From positions 62,001-126,000 of the forward strand of contig JAEEON010000045.1 in the NCBI GenBank assembly GCA_016284305.1: a stretch of 64,000 nt of DNA, in the 5' to 3' direction. Below, piece after piece: positions 16,893 through 26,409 of the stretch. Made by a program: the position numbers and the translations under genes. Every line of letters starts with the position of its first letter. Within the stretch, counting starts at the first letter, position 1. Source of the stretch: Bacteroidales bacterium (GTDB taxonomy: Bacteria > Bacteroidota > Bacteroidia > Bacteroidales > F082). The notes under the pieces were generated by a model, which saw nothing but the letters and a program-made list of their open reading frames with translations, was not told where the DNA came from and did no database searches.

Positions 16893-17996
16893 TCAAAACA
16901 CCCTTCGCAACAATCTTTTTCGCCGACTAGCAAACACCTCGTTCATTATTTCGAGTGTCAAATCTTTAAATAGTGGTCCATTTGTCATTTGGTGAAAATC
17001 AAGCTGGCCGTACGACATATTTACCTCTATTAAAACGGGCTCTCCTTTTTCATCGATTGCGAAATCCCACGATGGCATTTTACATACCCTGGCTATTCTC
17101 ATGGCATTTCTTTCGATGATGGCTTTACATTTCTCAAGGCCGGGAATCACACAGCCCTCAAACACCACACCTGAAGGATGCCTGTCCCACTTGTTCCCAT
17201 CAACATCATAAGCGTATTTCCTCAGCTTTCCTGATTCATCAACGCCACAAAATATACCGCCAGATGAGGCATTATCAATACGACTGCCTCCTCTCCCCAT
17301 TCTTACAACAGTTGATAGTATAAGGATTGCACCTTTATGTATTAAAGAAATGATTCTAATAGTATTAATCGAACTTTGATGAAGTGTAGCCAAAATAGGA
17401 TGCTGTTTAATAATCTCTTGAATTACAAAATCATCATTGTTTTGGATTTCTCTACACAATTCATCCACATCTGCAACCGCATCTATTATTCTAACACCAT
17501 GTCCACCTTCAGATTCAATAGATTTTTTGACAATCACTTCACCAAACGACCTGCATTGGTTTACAACTGCCTCTACGTTTGTTGTTTCATAATTTTTATT
17601 TAAAAGATAACCATTTATCTTTCTAGCAATCACCAAAGGCTGGCGAACTTCCTTAAAAAACAAATCATATAAGTTTTTATCATCCATCCATTTAGCAGCC
17701 TTTGCATTGTTATAATATGGATCGATATAACAGTAAAACAAATCATCAGAAACAAATCTAACATCAAATGGTACGGCATCATTGGTTTTGTTATATAAGG
17801 CAATAAATCTTGAGTTTGCTTTTATTCCCTTCCAATACGATGAAATATTACGTTTTATGTCCTGATTCAAAGACACCTCCCCTACAACTGACAACTTATT
17901 ATTATAACTCTTTTTTGCGTATTTCATACGAGACAATCGCACGATGTTAAACCAATTGCATATAGTATGAAATATGAGTTTAAGTTTTCTTCTCAT
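16893..17996 (-). CDS. Sugar-transfer-associated ATP-grasp protein, copy 2
   Basis: The 367-residue homologue has a basic, hydrophobic N-terminus (RRKLKLIFHTICNWFNIVRL) that could associate with the membrane. The ATP-grasp core follows: VIVKKSIESEGGHGVRII near 148, DFVIQEIIKQHPILATLHQS near 180, SSINTIRIISL and RIDNASSGGIFCGVDESGKL near 238. SWDFAIDEKGEPVLIEVNMS carries the C-terminal metal ligands. The key Lys, Glu and Asn positions of the fold are all kept, so it is probably active. It lies 5 bases after copy 3 and 29 bases before copy 1. Confidence 0.82.
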   Translation of the reverse strand: MRRKLKLIFHTICNWFNIVRLSRMKYAKKSYNNKLSVVGEVSLNQDIKRNISSYWKGIKANSRFIALYNKTNDAVPFDVRFVSDDLFYCYIDPYYNNAKAAKWMDDKNLYDLFFKEVRQPLVIARKINGYLLNKNYETTNVEAVVNQCRSFGEVIVKKSIESEGGHGVRIIDAVADVDELCREIQNNDDFVIQEIIKQHPILATLHQSSINTIRIISLIHKGAILILSTVVRMGRGGSRIDNASSGGIFCGVDESGKLRKYAYDVDGNKWDRHPSGVVFEGCVIPGLEKCKAIIERNAMRIARVCKMPSWDFAIDEKGEPVLIEVNMSYGQLDFHQMTNGPLFKDLTLEIMNEVFASRRKRLLRRVF

Positions 17997-18001
17997 AGAA
18001 A

Positions 18002-19105
18002 TTAATTCAATAATTTCTCCAATTCTTTTCTTAACCCCCTATCAGCTTCTTGGTTGATAGAAATCTCCATATTATCATTTCCTTCAATAAATAAAGGACC
18101 CATTGGAGTAATCGCAATGTCCCAACCTATAATCGCCAATGGAAGCAAATGGCGGTGCAAATCCAATGCTTTCTTTACCAACACATTCCAATAAGGAATT
18201 GCAATCCCTTTAAATGCTGCTCCTGAATCAGGATGAGTCATAGTCTTCGTCCCCTTCCCATACTTATAAAACCCATATTCCTTAAGGACCCCCTCGTTCA
18301 TTTCAATTCCGACAGCGAGTCCCCCAGCAGCCCAATTGTCAACGACATTCCCCTTTGCTCCTATTCGTAACACCGCAGAAAGTGGCACGATTTCACCGTC
18401 CCTTTTATCATAAACAGTCACCAATCGGACTGTATTGATGGATTTATCGTAAATCGAATCCAAAACAGAATGTTGCCGCACTCTTTCCTGAACTAGATAC
18501 TCACCGCCTTGAATATTTGCCAAAACGGCATCGGTCAAATCATTCCATTCTGTTCTCACACCATTTACAAAACACGCATTATCCGAGATACCGACCTCAA
18601 AGATACCTCTTCCGCATTCTCCATCCAAGGGTTTCAAAAAATAATCTCCTTTACCAGATACCAATCGATTCAAGAGCTCTTTCTCAGGATTCAACCCGTT
18701 AAGTACGCCAATTATTTTTGGGGAATCAAAACCCCATATTGACAAAAAATCAGAAAACAAACGTTTATCTCTTAGAATACATGAATTATCTCTTTCAGGA
18801 AGCACTGTGTTCAAGATGCCAGCCTTCCATAAAAACACGTTATCGTCAAGATATTCATTTTTATCCCGAAAACCCTTTACATCAAAACCATAAGAAAAAT
18901 AATGCCATTCAATACTACCGTATTTAAAAATATGTCCCAACAATTCTCCCAAAATCCTAATGCGGCTTTTATGCGGAAGATCAGGATAATATGATTCCGA
19001 TTTTGCGAATCCCGACCTCATTAGCTTGAAAGGCAAAGTGAAACGCCTTTTCATCAAGGCAGCTTGTCGGGCAATTTTTATTAAAGGGTAATACTTAGAA
19101 TTCAT
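18002..19105 (-). CDS. Sugar-transfer-associated ATP-grasp protein, copy 3
   Basis: This is the first of the three tandem genes in transcription order. The 367-residue protein has FLKPLDGECGRGIFEVG near 160, the linker EYLVQERVRQHSVLDSIYD, SINTVRLVTVYDKRDGEIVP near 215 and VVDNWAAGGLAVGIEMNEGV near 247. It ends with IIGWDIAITPMGPLFIEGND near 325. Its ATG overlaps the stop of the PaaK-like gene (ATGA), so a carboxylate-activating enzyme and an ATP-grasp ligase are translationally coupled. This is the strongest contextual hint that the group handles a carboxylic-acid substituent. Confidence 0.83.
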   Translation of the reverse strand: MNSKYYPLIKIARQAALMKRRFTLPFKLMRSGFAKSESYYPDLPHKSRIRILGELLGHIFKYGSIEWHYFSYGFDVKGFRDKNEYLDDNVFLWKAGILNTVLPERDNSCILRDKRLFSDFLSIWGFDSPKIIGVLNGLNPEKELLNRLVSGKGDYFLKPLDGECGRGIFEVGISDNACFVNGVRTEWNDLTDAVLANIQGGEYLVQERVRQHSVLDSIYDKSINTVRLVTVYDKRDGEIVPLSAVLRIGAKGNVVDNWAAGGLAVGIEMNEGVLKEYGFYKYGKGTKTMTHPDSGAAFKGIAIPYWNVLVKKALDLHRHLLPLAIIGWDIAITPMGPLFIEGNDNMEISINQEADRGLRKELEKLLN

Positions 19106-20502
19106 GATTTATAATTGTATTCCGATACGCAATAGTCCTCTTTCCCGGAAGGCAGTAAAGGAATATCGTCCACAATTCTCAAAACGACTTCTGAACCCAC
19201 AAAATGCCGCTTGTAGTTCTCAACAATTTCCTCCCTATAGGCTGTGTCATTCACTCCTTCTTTCATTTTTAGGAGAATTTGAATGTCCCCATTGCTATCT
19301 TGACGGATCTGAAAACGGTCTATCTTGTTATACTCTTTCTGGTATTCCAAACAATGATAATCGAGATGGGGATATAACATCATAGGCAACATGGTAGGTG
19401 AAATAGGAACACCTTGTTTATTATAAAGCAATCTACCCGCACGACCCATCACCTCACCAAATTGTCTGGTGTGGCGGCCACAGGAACAAGGTTCCTTTTT
19501 GATGTATGACATGTCACCGACATGGTACCGAATGAACGGGAACGCATAATTCTCCAAATCAGTTGTAGTAACAAAACCCACTTCTCCATCAGGAAGAACG
19601 TTTCCTGCCTTATCCGTAATCTCAATCACACACAGCTCCTCTGTAATATGCAATCCAGTATGGCAGTTGCACTCATGAGAGACAATGCCTCCATCTCCAG
19701 CACCGTATGCGTCAAACACTGGGGCATTAAAAACCTCCTCCAACTCTTTGCGGTAATTCGTCATCAGCACTTCACCAGTGGTTAAAACGACCTTAATTCC
19801 CTGAGGCTTATATCCTACTTCTTTAAGATATCTCGCAAAAATCACCAAAGAAGATCCATATCCACGAACAGCAACAGGACGAATTCTTTTAAAACTCTCC
19901 AAATGGCTCTTTAAACTATCCTTATCCACTTCAGAACTATTGAACTTAAAGTTTCTCATGATCACTCGATCATAGATATCCTTCATGGAGAAAGCTTTTT
20001 TCTTTCTCGCGATTGAATTACCGCCAAAAGAAAAGATTCTATCTCCCAAATTCAACCCGTATGATTCCCAAGCACGCAACGTTGAAGCACGCTGCATACT
20101 CCACTCGTGATTGTCCGTGCAAAACTGCAGAGGAGTACCAGTACTGCCTCCTGACGACGACTTTCGGAACCTTTTAGGATCAATCGTAGAACTAAACATA
20201 TCATCATAGTTGTCACGGATGATTTGTTTAGTCAAAACAGGAATTTTTATTAAATCCTCTTTCTCCTGAATATCCTCTGGGCGCAGGCCTAAATTATCAA
20301 ACAGTTTATGATAATAGGGCACACTATCGTATGCATGTTTAACCAGCTTTCTTAGTTTTTCATTTTGTATATCCAATATCTGTTGATAGGGCAGATACTC
20401 AGCTTGACGCAAGGCTTTCCATTGGCGAGCTATCTCACTACCATAAATCAAATCCCCTACCGGCAACAAGAAATGCCTATCAATGATGTTATATAAACCC
20501 AT
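19102..20502 (-). CDS. PaaK/CapK-like adenylate-forming enzyme
   Basis: The 466-residue protein belongs to the phenylacetate-CoA ligase-like group found in capsule clusters (CapK type). The AMP-binding P-loop is SSSGGSTGTPLQFCTDN near residue 115. VVLTTGEVLMTNYRKELEEV near 235 and DAYGAGDGGIVSHECNCHTG near 265 supply the next core motifs. Adenylate-binding D and R appear in VTTTDLENYAFPFIRYHVGD near 320. Four Cys (CNC in the middle, CSCGRHTRQFGEVMGRAGR later) may bind zinc, as in PaaK. The final catalytic Lys region is SGKEDYCVSEYN. It should activate a carboxylic acid as acyl-AMP; the acid is unknown. Confidence 0.82.
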   Translation of the reverse strand: MGLYNIIDRHFLLPVGDLIYGSEIARQWKALRQAEYLPYQQILDIQNEKLRKLVKHAYDSVPYYHKLFDNLGLRPEDIQEKEDLIKIPVLTKQIIRDNYDDMFSSTIDPKRFRKSSSGGSTGTPLQFCTDNHEWSMQRASTLRAWESYGLNLGDRIFSFGGNSIARKKKAFSMKDIYDRVIMRNFKFNSSEVDKDSLKSHLESFKRIRPVAVRGYGSSLVIFARYLKEVGYKPQGIKVVLTTGEVLMTNYRKELEEVFNAPVFDAYGAGDGGIVSHECNCHTGLHITEELCVIEITDKAGNVLPDGEVGFVTTTDLENYAFPFIRYHVGDMSYIKKEPCSCGRHTRQFGEVMGRAGRLLYNKQGVPISPTMLPMMLYPHLDYHCLEYQKEYNKIDRFQIRQDSNGDIQILLKMKEGVNDTAYREEIVENYKRHFVGSEVVLRIVDDIPLLPSGKEDYCVSEYNYKS

Positions 20503-20513
20503 ATATTCTTTAG

Positions 20514-21524
20514 TTATTGATAGATTGCTAATAATTTGTCACGGACACGATTCCATGAGTATTTTTTTACATCCAAAGACGCTTTTTTAATGATTTCCAC
20601 AGCCTCACTGGGATGATTCAACACCCATTTCATCTTCTCAGCCAACTCTTTATCATTGTTGCTTTCAAATAGCAAACCATTATCACCGTCCTCAATCATA
20701 AAAGGCACCCCACCAACGCGTGATGAGATCACCAACAAACCGGCATTCATGGCTTCAATCAGAGAAACCGGCATGTTATCAATTGTCGGAGATGAAAGCA
20801 TGACATCAGCTTGGCCAAGATAATCATAAATCTGTTTATTTTGAACTCGACCTGTAAAGACAACGTTTTTCAAGTCCATTGCCTTAACCTGCTGAACAAG
20901 GCTTTCGTGTTGCGGACCATCGCCTACCAAAATCAGCGATGCTTCTGGCACACCTTCCTGAACCCTTTGAAAAGCTCTAAGAATACATGGAATATTGTAC
21001 AGCTCCTCATGGGTTCGTGTACAGATGAAAACCGGTCTTATTGAATCTCTTTGGTGGAAATGCGATTCATCCAACTCGATGATATTGGGAATTATCGAAT
21101 AAGGCAATTGATGTTTCTCGAAAACACGAGCAAGGAAACCCGACAAAACGATGTTGGCATCCGTACGCTTCAAATAAGAACGGACCAACTTTGGATGACG
21201 GTCAAAAAACGTTTCACCCCCACCGCCATGATATGTGAGGATTACACGTTTCCCAAGCTTTTTCCCAACTCCGACTCCCATCATAGCAGGGAGGAACCCC
21301 CCAAAACCAGAGCAACAATGGATATGTATCACATCAAAACCACTAGCTTTCTTGTGCAATTTAGGCATCATCAACAATCGCCTCCAAACAGAGGCATTGG
21401 TACTGAAGATTTCAGCAATGCAGCCTTCTTCCCTAAGTTTATTATGCAAGATTTCCACCTGTCCCGAGATGCCTCCAACCCCCGGTTTATAATTACATAC
21501 AAACAATACGCTTTTCATAACCAT
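20514..21524 (-). CDS. Family 4 (GT-B) glycosyltransferase
   Basis: The 336-residue protein has the N-terminal acceptor half starting with VLFVCNYKPGVGGISGQVEI and HCCSGFGGFLPAMMG. The GT4 donor half includes LILVGDGPQHESLVQQVKA near 205 and VVFTGRVQNKQIYDYL. The E-x7-E motif region SLIEAMNAGLLVISSRVGGV lies near 270. It transfers a sugar from a nucleotide donor in the cytoplasm. The ATG at 21524 overlaps the stop of the membrane protein gene as TGATG; another ATG at 21518 is possible. Confidence 0.86.
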   Translation of the reverse strand: MVMKSVLFVCNYKPGVGGISGQVEILHNKLREEGCIAEIFSTNASVWRRLLMMPKLHKKASGFDVIHIHCCSGFGGFLPAMMGVGVGKKLGKRVILTYHGGGGETFFDRHPKLVRSYLKRTDANIVLSGFLARVFEKHQLPYSIIPNIIELDESHFHQRDSIRPVFICTRTHEELYNIPCILRAFQRVQEGVPEASLILVGDGPQHESLVQQVKAMDLKNVVFTGRVQNKQIYDYLGQADVMLSSPTIDNMPVSLIEAMNAGLLVISSRVGGVPFMIEDGDNGLLFESNNDKELAEKMKWVLNHPSEAVEIIKKASLDVKKYSWNRVRDKLLAIYQ

Positions 21525-22924
21525 CAAAAGAAACCTCTACTGCCAATCTTAAAGTATGCCCAACCAATTTCCATAATAGGGACAATGACAAACCAATACT
21601 TCACAAACTTGAAACTCTTGGCATTCAATATTGAAATACCGTATGCCCATATAATCACCAGGCAAGGCAATCCCGGAAGCAAAAAACGTTCTGAATTGGC
21701 AAAACCACTTAATGAGATAACGATCAAATAACCTATGACAAAAGATCCTATCAATGCAAAATCCCTCCAATTCTTTTTCACAAACAATGCGCTGAACAAT
21801 GCTATCAACACAAAGACACCCATGAAGTTACGGACATAATTGCCCCCATGCAACACCATTTGGTTTTCTTGGCCTGTATCCACCATTGTTGAAAAAGGAA
21901 GTACAAACACCATAGGAGCCATCACCGTTCCTGTTGCATATTTAGCCCATTGATTACCACGAGAAGTTTGCTCCATTCGCTTTGTTTCCTGGTTGGTATT
22001 TCTATTCAGCCACAACTCCTCAACCTCATTCACAATGGCTCCCCCCGCCAAAACGCCCACGGCAAGTATTACCCAAAATGCGATCATTACTTTTCGACCT
22101 TTTTTCACCACTTTGTTCGGCGCAAACAACAACGCTGTCACAAAAGAGAACAAAGCCACCGCGCCCAAAACAGTCCTAAACAAGAAAAGGCTAAACGCCA
22201 AAACAATTGGTAATGCAATATTGACAACGTTATATTTCTTGCTCTTCATCACATAATCCGCCCTTTCCAAAAAAGCAACGATAAGCAACAACATCTCTGT
22301 CTCTTTCATGTGCAAACCACAATACACTATCAGATTAGGCATTAACACTGCAAAAATCCCTGCCATACGCGCCGCCTTTTCTTCCATATTCCGAGAGGCC
22401 AGCTTATAAATCAGCACACACATCCATGAACTCCATATCGCTTTCAGGAAACGAGTGATAATAATATTAGGGCCAACAATCTTATACAAAAAAGTCAAAT
22501 AGAGCGGATAACCCGAATCAGAATAACTACCTCTTGAAAAAAATAAATAATCAAAGACGTTTTTCCACGGTTCCCCTGCTAACCAAACAGCTTCATCATG
22601 ATAACCTATCGAATCCGCGGCTCCATACTCAAAAGGCTGTCCCGTCTGAAACAAATAGAAATAATACGAGAAGATCACCCATGCCACACGCAACGCAAAT
22701 GCAATCCAAAAAACAATCTTTAGGTATTGTTTGGCTGTCAAAGCGCTCCATTTCAACGAAAGACTATTAGATAACAAAAAAAACAAGGAAACTTCCAACA
22801 AACCCAAAACGATCCACACCACTCCCATTGCGTAATTAAAAAAAACAACGCTAACTAACAACAAACTAATGAGGTATAAAGTCAACCCCCTGTTGGCTAT
22901 TGTTTTTGGGAAACACGTAATCAT
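21524..22924 (-). CDS. Polytopic membrane protein, possible GT-C glycosyltransferase or polymerase
   Basis: The 466-residue protein has roughly ten or more hydrophobic segments, including LISLLLVSVVFFNYAMGVVW, IVFWIAFALRVAWVIFSYYF, and LPIVLAFSLFLFRTVLGAVA. A large loop contains GAADSIGYHDEAVWLAGEPW near residue 100. Acidic residues in the first large loop and a long C-terminal membrane region suggest a GT-C enzyme of the ArnT/PMT type, or a Wzy-like polymerase. It is the only such protein in the locus. No motif settles the choice. It is coupled by overlaps to both neighbours. Confidence 0.6.
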   Translation of the reverse strand: MITCFPKTIANRGLTLYLISLLLVSVVFFNYAMGVVWIVLGLLEVSLFFLLSNSLSLKWSALTAKQYLKIVFWIAFALRVAWVIFSYYFYLFQTGQPFEYGAADSIGYHDEAVWLAGEPWKNVFDYLFFSRGSYSDSGYPLYLTFLYKIVGPNIIITRFLKAIWSSWMCVLIYKLASRNMEEKAARMAGIFAVLMPNLIVYCGLHMKETEMLLLIVAFLERADYVMKSKKYNVVNIALPIVLAFSLFLFRTVLGAVALFSFVTALLFAPNKVVKKGRKVMIAFWVILAVGVLAGGAIVNEVEELWLNRNTNQETKRMEQTSRGNQWAKYATGTVMAPMVFVLPFSTMVDTGQENQMVLHGGNYVRNFMGVFVLIALFSALFVKKNWRDFALIGSFVIGYLIVISLSGFANSERFLLPGLPCLVIIWAYGISILNAKSFKFVKYWFVIVPIMEIGWAYFKIGSRGFF

Positions 22925-23670
22925 TTTCTAAAAAGCAATTTGAGTTGTAGCCTTAAATACTGTCTTAAGTTAGGTAAGGTATAAACAGGACCGAATTGAT
23001 GAATTACACACGGGCTAAAAGAAGGATCCTTTAACAACTGAAGTGCCTCGTGCATCATGTTAGTACTATCCGACAAGGCTTTCGCACACAAACTTTTCAC
23101 ATCATCGCTTTTATTGATTGGAACAACCCTTTCCACAATTGGAGTTCCTTTGTCAATACCTGAAGCAAGCCTTTGAACCGTTACTCCCATTTCGCTTTCA
23201 CCATTATAGAGTTCCCAAAAGCCCACAGGTTGTCCCCGATATTTACGCATATTTCCATGATGATAGGATAATATGCCTTGAGGTGCCAAAGATAGCAACG
23301 GTTCTTTAACGATTCCAAAACCTCCAAGCATCACCATCACATCAGGTTGTCGAATTTTTAACTCCTTGACGGTTGATTCACTATAGGGTTCCAGAGTTGT
23401 CAAACAAGGCACACCGATTCTATCAAAATACTCTTTCGATGCCATGGAAGAGCCGCCATTTTTTTGCCGTCTGCTCCTAAAAAACATAATCAACATATAC
23501 CCACCACGACCACGTTTAAGGTTTTTGATAAAACGTTTTTTTAACGATGGTTTGGGGCGAGCATCAACCAACGCTCCAACAATCTCAAATGCAGGATCCG
23601 CAACGATTGGCCTCAACACCTGTTGTTGAAACCCATCCAATCCAGAACCACAAAGGACAACTATTCTCAT
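22921..23670 (-). CDS. Formyltransferase-fold protein with altered active-site Asn
   Basis: The 249-residue protein matches the formyl transferase N-terminal domain: KIRQPDVMVMLGGFGIVKEP-like strands near 110 (exact text RQPDVMVMLGGFGIVKEPLL), then LSYHHGNMRKYRGQPVGFWE near 133, and VTVQRLASGIDKGTPIVERV near 160. In Fmt and ArnA the catalytic triad is N-x-H plus Asp. Here the His and the Asp of GIDKG are kept, but the Asn position reads Ser (S-Y-H). It may formylate an amino sugar from formyl-tetrahydrofolate with altered chemistry, or use another donor. The stop overlaps the next ATG. Confidence 0.75.
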   Translation of the reverse strand: MRIVVLCGSGLDGFQQQVLRPIVADPAFEIVGALVDARPKPSLKKRFIKNLKRGRGGYMLIMFFRSRRQKNGGSSMASKEYFDRIGVPCLTTLEPYSESTVKELKIRQPDVMVMLGGFGIVKEPLLSLAPQGILSYHHGNMRKYRGQPVGFWELYNGESEMGVTVQRLASGIDKGTPIVERVVPINKSDDVKSLCAKALSDSTNMMHEALQLLKDPSFSPCVIHQFGPVYTLPNLRQYLRLQLKLLFRK

Positions 23671-24548
23671 GATAAAGATGGTTTATAGCCGTAAGAAGGC
23701 TTATGCAACTTGTGCTTTATGAGGGCATAAATTCCGCTGGCCTTAACCATCAATTCGGTATTAGATTTGGCATCGTTCACAGAGAATCTTTTTAATCGAA
23801 ACAAGTCAGAATGGAGATCATTATATCCCGAATCAACCGTGATTCCACATTGATAACCCGCCTCCCTTGCCAGTTTAATTTCACGATCGGAATAATCACC
23901 ATTGGGGTATGACAAGGCGAAGACATCCAATCTAAAGAAAGCCTCAAGCTGTTGTTTAGAAATAACAATTTCATCTCGTGCAGTAGCGTCATCGCATTGC
24001 GGAAGAATAGGATGAAAACAAGTATGGGATTGAAAATCCACTTCTCGCTTCATTGCTTCAATTTCCTCACAACTTAAAGCCTGCCTATCGTTATATTCTT
24101 TATCTTGGGCAAACCCCATTATCATCATCTTTTGCAATCGTTCATCATTGCTTAGCTGTTTGAGTGATTCCACTCCATACTTTACCGCTTCAATGTGTCT
24201 GAACCAAAAATGCCGTTGAGTTCCAACAATGGAGGAGCACAGGAAAACAGTCACAGGAATATCCAAATCCTTTATGATTTGCAGAAGCCTATAATTACTT
24301 AGATGACCATCGTCAAAAGTAATCACAACAGCTTTCTTAGGGAGTTTCGTTTGGTTATGAACAGCATTTACATAATCCTTTAGACTTATAGGATTGTAAT
24401 GCCTTTTCAAATAGCTAAAGTTCCTTTCGGCATCTTCTGCTGCAATGTCATGAAACAACAAGAATGTCACTCTCTTTCTCTGTAGGGTTTCACGCCACAA
24501 CCACGCCACACCACTATATCGCAGAACCTTATAGATTATTCCGCTCAT
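23667..24548 (-). CDS. Polysaccharide deacetylase (NodB homology)
   Basis: I take the ATG at 24548 ([20 protein letters not shown]), which overlaps the stop of the upstream gene as ATGA. The longer frame would lie within that gene. The 293-residue protein has VTFLLFHDIA near 30, PKKAVVITFDDGHLSNYRLL near 70 (catalytic DD), FQSHTCFHPILPQCDD near 170 (metal HxxxH), and DVFALSYPNGDYSDREIKLA near 210. It is a standard PF01522 deacetylase, close to those of the IcaB/PgaB type but without a secretion signal. It should remove acetyl groups from an amino sugar of the glycan. Confidence 0.85.
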   Translation of the reverse strand: MSGIIYKVLRYSGVAWLWRETLQRKRVTFLLFHDIAAEDAERNFSYLKRHYNPISLKDYVNAVHNQTKLPKKAVVITFDDGHLSNYRLLQIIKDLDIPVTVFLCSSIVGTQRHFWFRHIEAVKYGVESLKQLSNDERLQKMMIMGFAQDKEYNDRQALSCEEIEAMKREVDFQSHTCFHPILPQCDDATARDEIVISKQQLEAFFRLDVFALSYPNGDYSDREIKLAREAGYQCGITVDSGYNDLHSDLFRLKRFSVNDAKSNTELMVKASGIYALIKHKLHKPSYGYKPSLS

Positions 24549-25264
24549 CCGAACAACTTTCTTTTTAGTTTTATTAGCCGAGTCATGTTTTTTGCACCAA
24601 TGATCTTTGCAAGGGTTGTATCGCCACCTTTCTTTCCCGACCAAGAACCCATAAAATGGTGATCACAGTATGTGTTTGCAGTCAATAAAAACTCCCCAGT
24701 ACTCTGTCTAGGACAAAAATAATCCACTGGATAAATTGTCAAATCCTTATACTGATGCATTTTCCCACCATTAGGCAAAAACCCATTATCCAACATTATT
24801 CGATAAATCCGCTGACAATTGGTAGTTAGGTCTAAACCACCGTCAGGTTTCAGAAAATGAGCATCATCATAAGCATGAATCTGTTCCGTCACCCAAAGTC
24901 CATTAGCCTCACTTGCCATTATCCCTGTCACAGGATACATGGCCTTTGTCCCTTCATAGCCAGTAAAAGCTGCGTGATGCATCAAATCATCCAACGGCTT
25001 CAACACTTCTACATCGGTATCCATATACACACCTCCCTCGGTTTGCAGCGCATACAAACGCACATAATCTGTCACAAATGCAAATTTTCGGGATTCGTAT
25101 GCCTCTTTCACATATAGCACGGATTGAACATCAAAATTATCTTCGTTCCAAAGTTTGTATTCCCAATCTGGCATATATTTATGCCAACTTGCAATACAAT
25201 CTTTAGCCATCTGCGGCATTTCGCCACGTCCGAACCAACAATAATGAATTATTCTAGGAATCAT
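24545..25264 (-). CDS. GT32-type capsular polysaccharide glycosyltransferase
   Basis: The 239-residue protein begins [20 protein letters not shown], the signature of DXD-containing sugar transferases (Gly_transf_sug, OCH1-like). [20 protein letters not shown] near 80 is followed by the DXD motif [11 protein letters not shown] near 100, and a central acceptor loop [34 protein letters not shown] near the end is also conserved in this family. Donor and acceptor are unknown. It overlaps wecB upstream and the deacetylase downstream, so it is firmly within the operon. Confidence 0.86.
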   Translation of the reverse strand: MIPRIIHYCWFGRGEMPQMAKDCIASWHKYMPDWEYKLWNEDNFDVQSVLYVKEAYESRKFAFVTDYVRLYALQTEGGVYMDTDVEVLKPLDDLMHHAAFTGYEGTKAMYPVTGIMASEANGLWVTEQIHAYDDAHFLKPDGGLDLTTNCQRIYRIMLDNGFLPNGGKMHQYKDLTIYPVDYFCPRQSTGEFLLTANTYCDHHFMGSWSGKKGGDTTLAKIIGAKNMTRLIKLKRKLFG

Positions 25265-26409
25265 ACAGAAACCAAATAGTTTATTATACGTTTACAGGCC
25301 AATCCGTCACCATACGGATTAACCGCTTCGCTCATTTTTTTATAAAGAACGACGTCATCCAGTAATTGCGATACTCCCCTTTCGATTCTCTCACGATCAG
25401 CACCAACCAACAGCACGGTTCCCGCATCTACCGCTTCGGGACGTTCTGTAGTATTACGCATAACCAGCACCGGTTTGCCGAGACCAGGAGCTTCCTCCTG
25501 AATCCCTCCGCTATCCGTCAGAATTAAATAGGATTGTTCCATCAGATACACAAACGGGAGATACTGCAAAGGATCTATCAAAAACACATTATCTGCGCCA
25601 TTGCCTAAAATCTCCATGACAGGTTTCCTTACATTAGGATTCAGGTGCACCGGATATACAAAATCCACTTCTGGAAACCGTTGTGATAACGATTTGATCG
25701 CATGGCAAATGTTCAAGAAGCCTTCGCCAAAATTCTCTCGACGATGACCAGTTATCAGCACTAACCTTTTACCTTTCGCCAACCTGTCAGTGTCGTAACC
25801 ACTATTCATGATACTTTGATGCAAAGTGTTTTGCAATCCTTGTTCCGAATGAATCTTATTGACCACCCAATGCAACGCATCGATTACCGTGTTACCAGTC
25901 ACGATAATATGCTCGGCGTTCACATTTTCTTTCAGCAGATTTTGCTTTGACAGCGGTGTGGGCGCAAAATGATAGGTGGCGATTCTTCCCGTCATTAGGC
26001 GGTTCATCTCTTCTGGCCAAGGACTATAAATATCACCCGTGCGAAGACCGGCTTCCACGTGCCCTACAGGTATCTGTTGATAAAAAGCCGCTAAAGCAGC
26101 AGCCATGGAAGTCGTCGTGTCACCATGCACCAGCACCACATCTGGTCTTATTTCTTTGAGAACGTCCCGCATACCCACCAACACACGACTTGTTACATCA
26201 TACAGATCCTGACCGCTTTTCATGATATTCAGATCCACATCAGGGACGATTTGGAACAAATCCAGCACCTGATCCAACATTTCCCGGTGTTGACCAGTCA
26301 CACATACCAATGTTTTAAACTGATCGGGATGTTTTTTGAATTCATGCACTAGCGGCGCCATTTTAATGGCTTCAGGACGAGTGCCAAAAACTAACAATAC
26401 TGTTTTCAT
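25261..26409 (-). CDS. wecB: UDP-N-acetylglucosamine 2-epimerase (non-hydrolysing) WecB
   Basis: The enzyme interconverts UDP-GlcNAc and UDP-ManNAc, supplying ManNAc-type residues to the polysaccharide. The 382-residue length fits the start at 26409 ([20 protein letters not shown]), whose ATG overlaps the stop of the upstream GT2 gene. [53 protein letters not shown] and [20 protein letters not shown] plus RNTTERPEA are all family signatures. It has no feature of a hydrolysing NeuC-type enzyme. Confidence 0.95.
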   Translation of the reverse strand: MKTVLLVFGTRPEAIKMAPLVHEFKKHPDQFKTLVCVTGQHREMLDQVLDLFQIVPDVDLNIMKSGQDLYDVTSRVLVGMRDVLKEIRPDVVLVHGDTTTSMAAALAAFYQQIPVGHVEAGLRTGDIYSPWPEEMNRLMTGRIATYHFAPTPLSKQNLLKENVNAEHIIVTGNTVIDALHWVVNKIHSEQGLQNTLHQSIMNSGYDTDRLAKGKRLVLITGHRRENFGEGFLNICHAIKSLSQRFPEVDFVYPVHLNPNVRKPVMEILGNGADNVFLIDPLQYLPFVYLMEQSYLILTDSGGIQEEAPGLGKPVLVMRNTTERPEAVDAGTVLLVGADRERIERGVSQLLDDVVLYKKMSEAVNPYGDGLACKRIINYLVSV

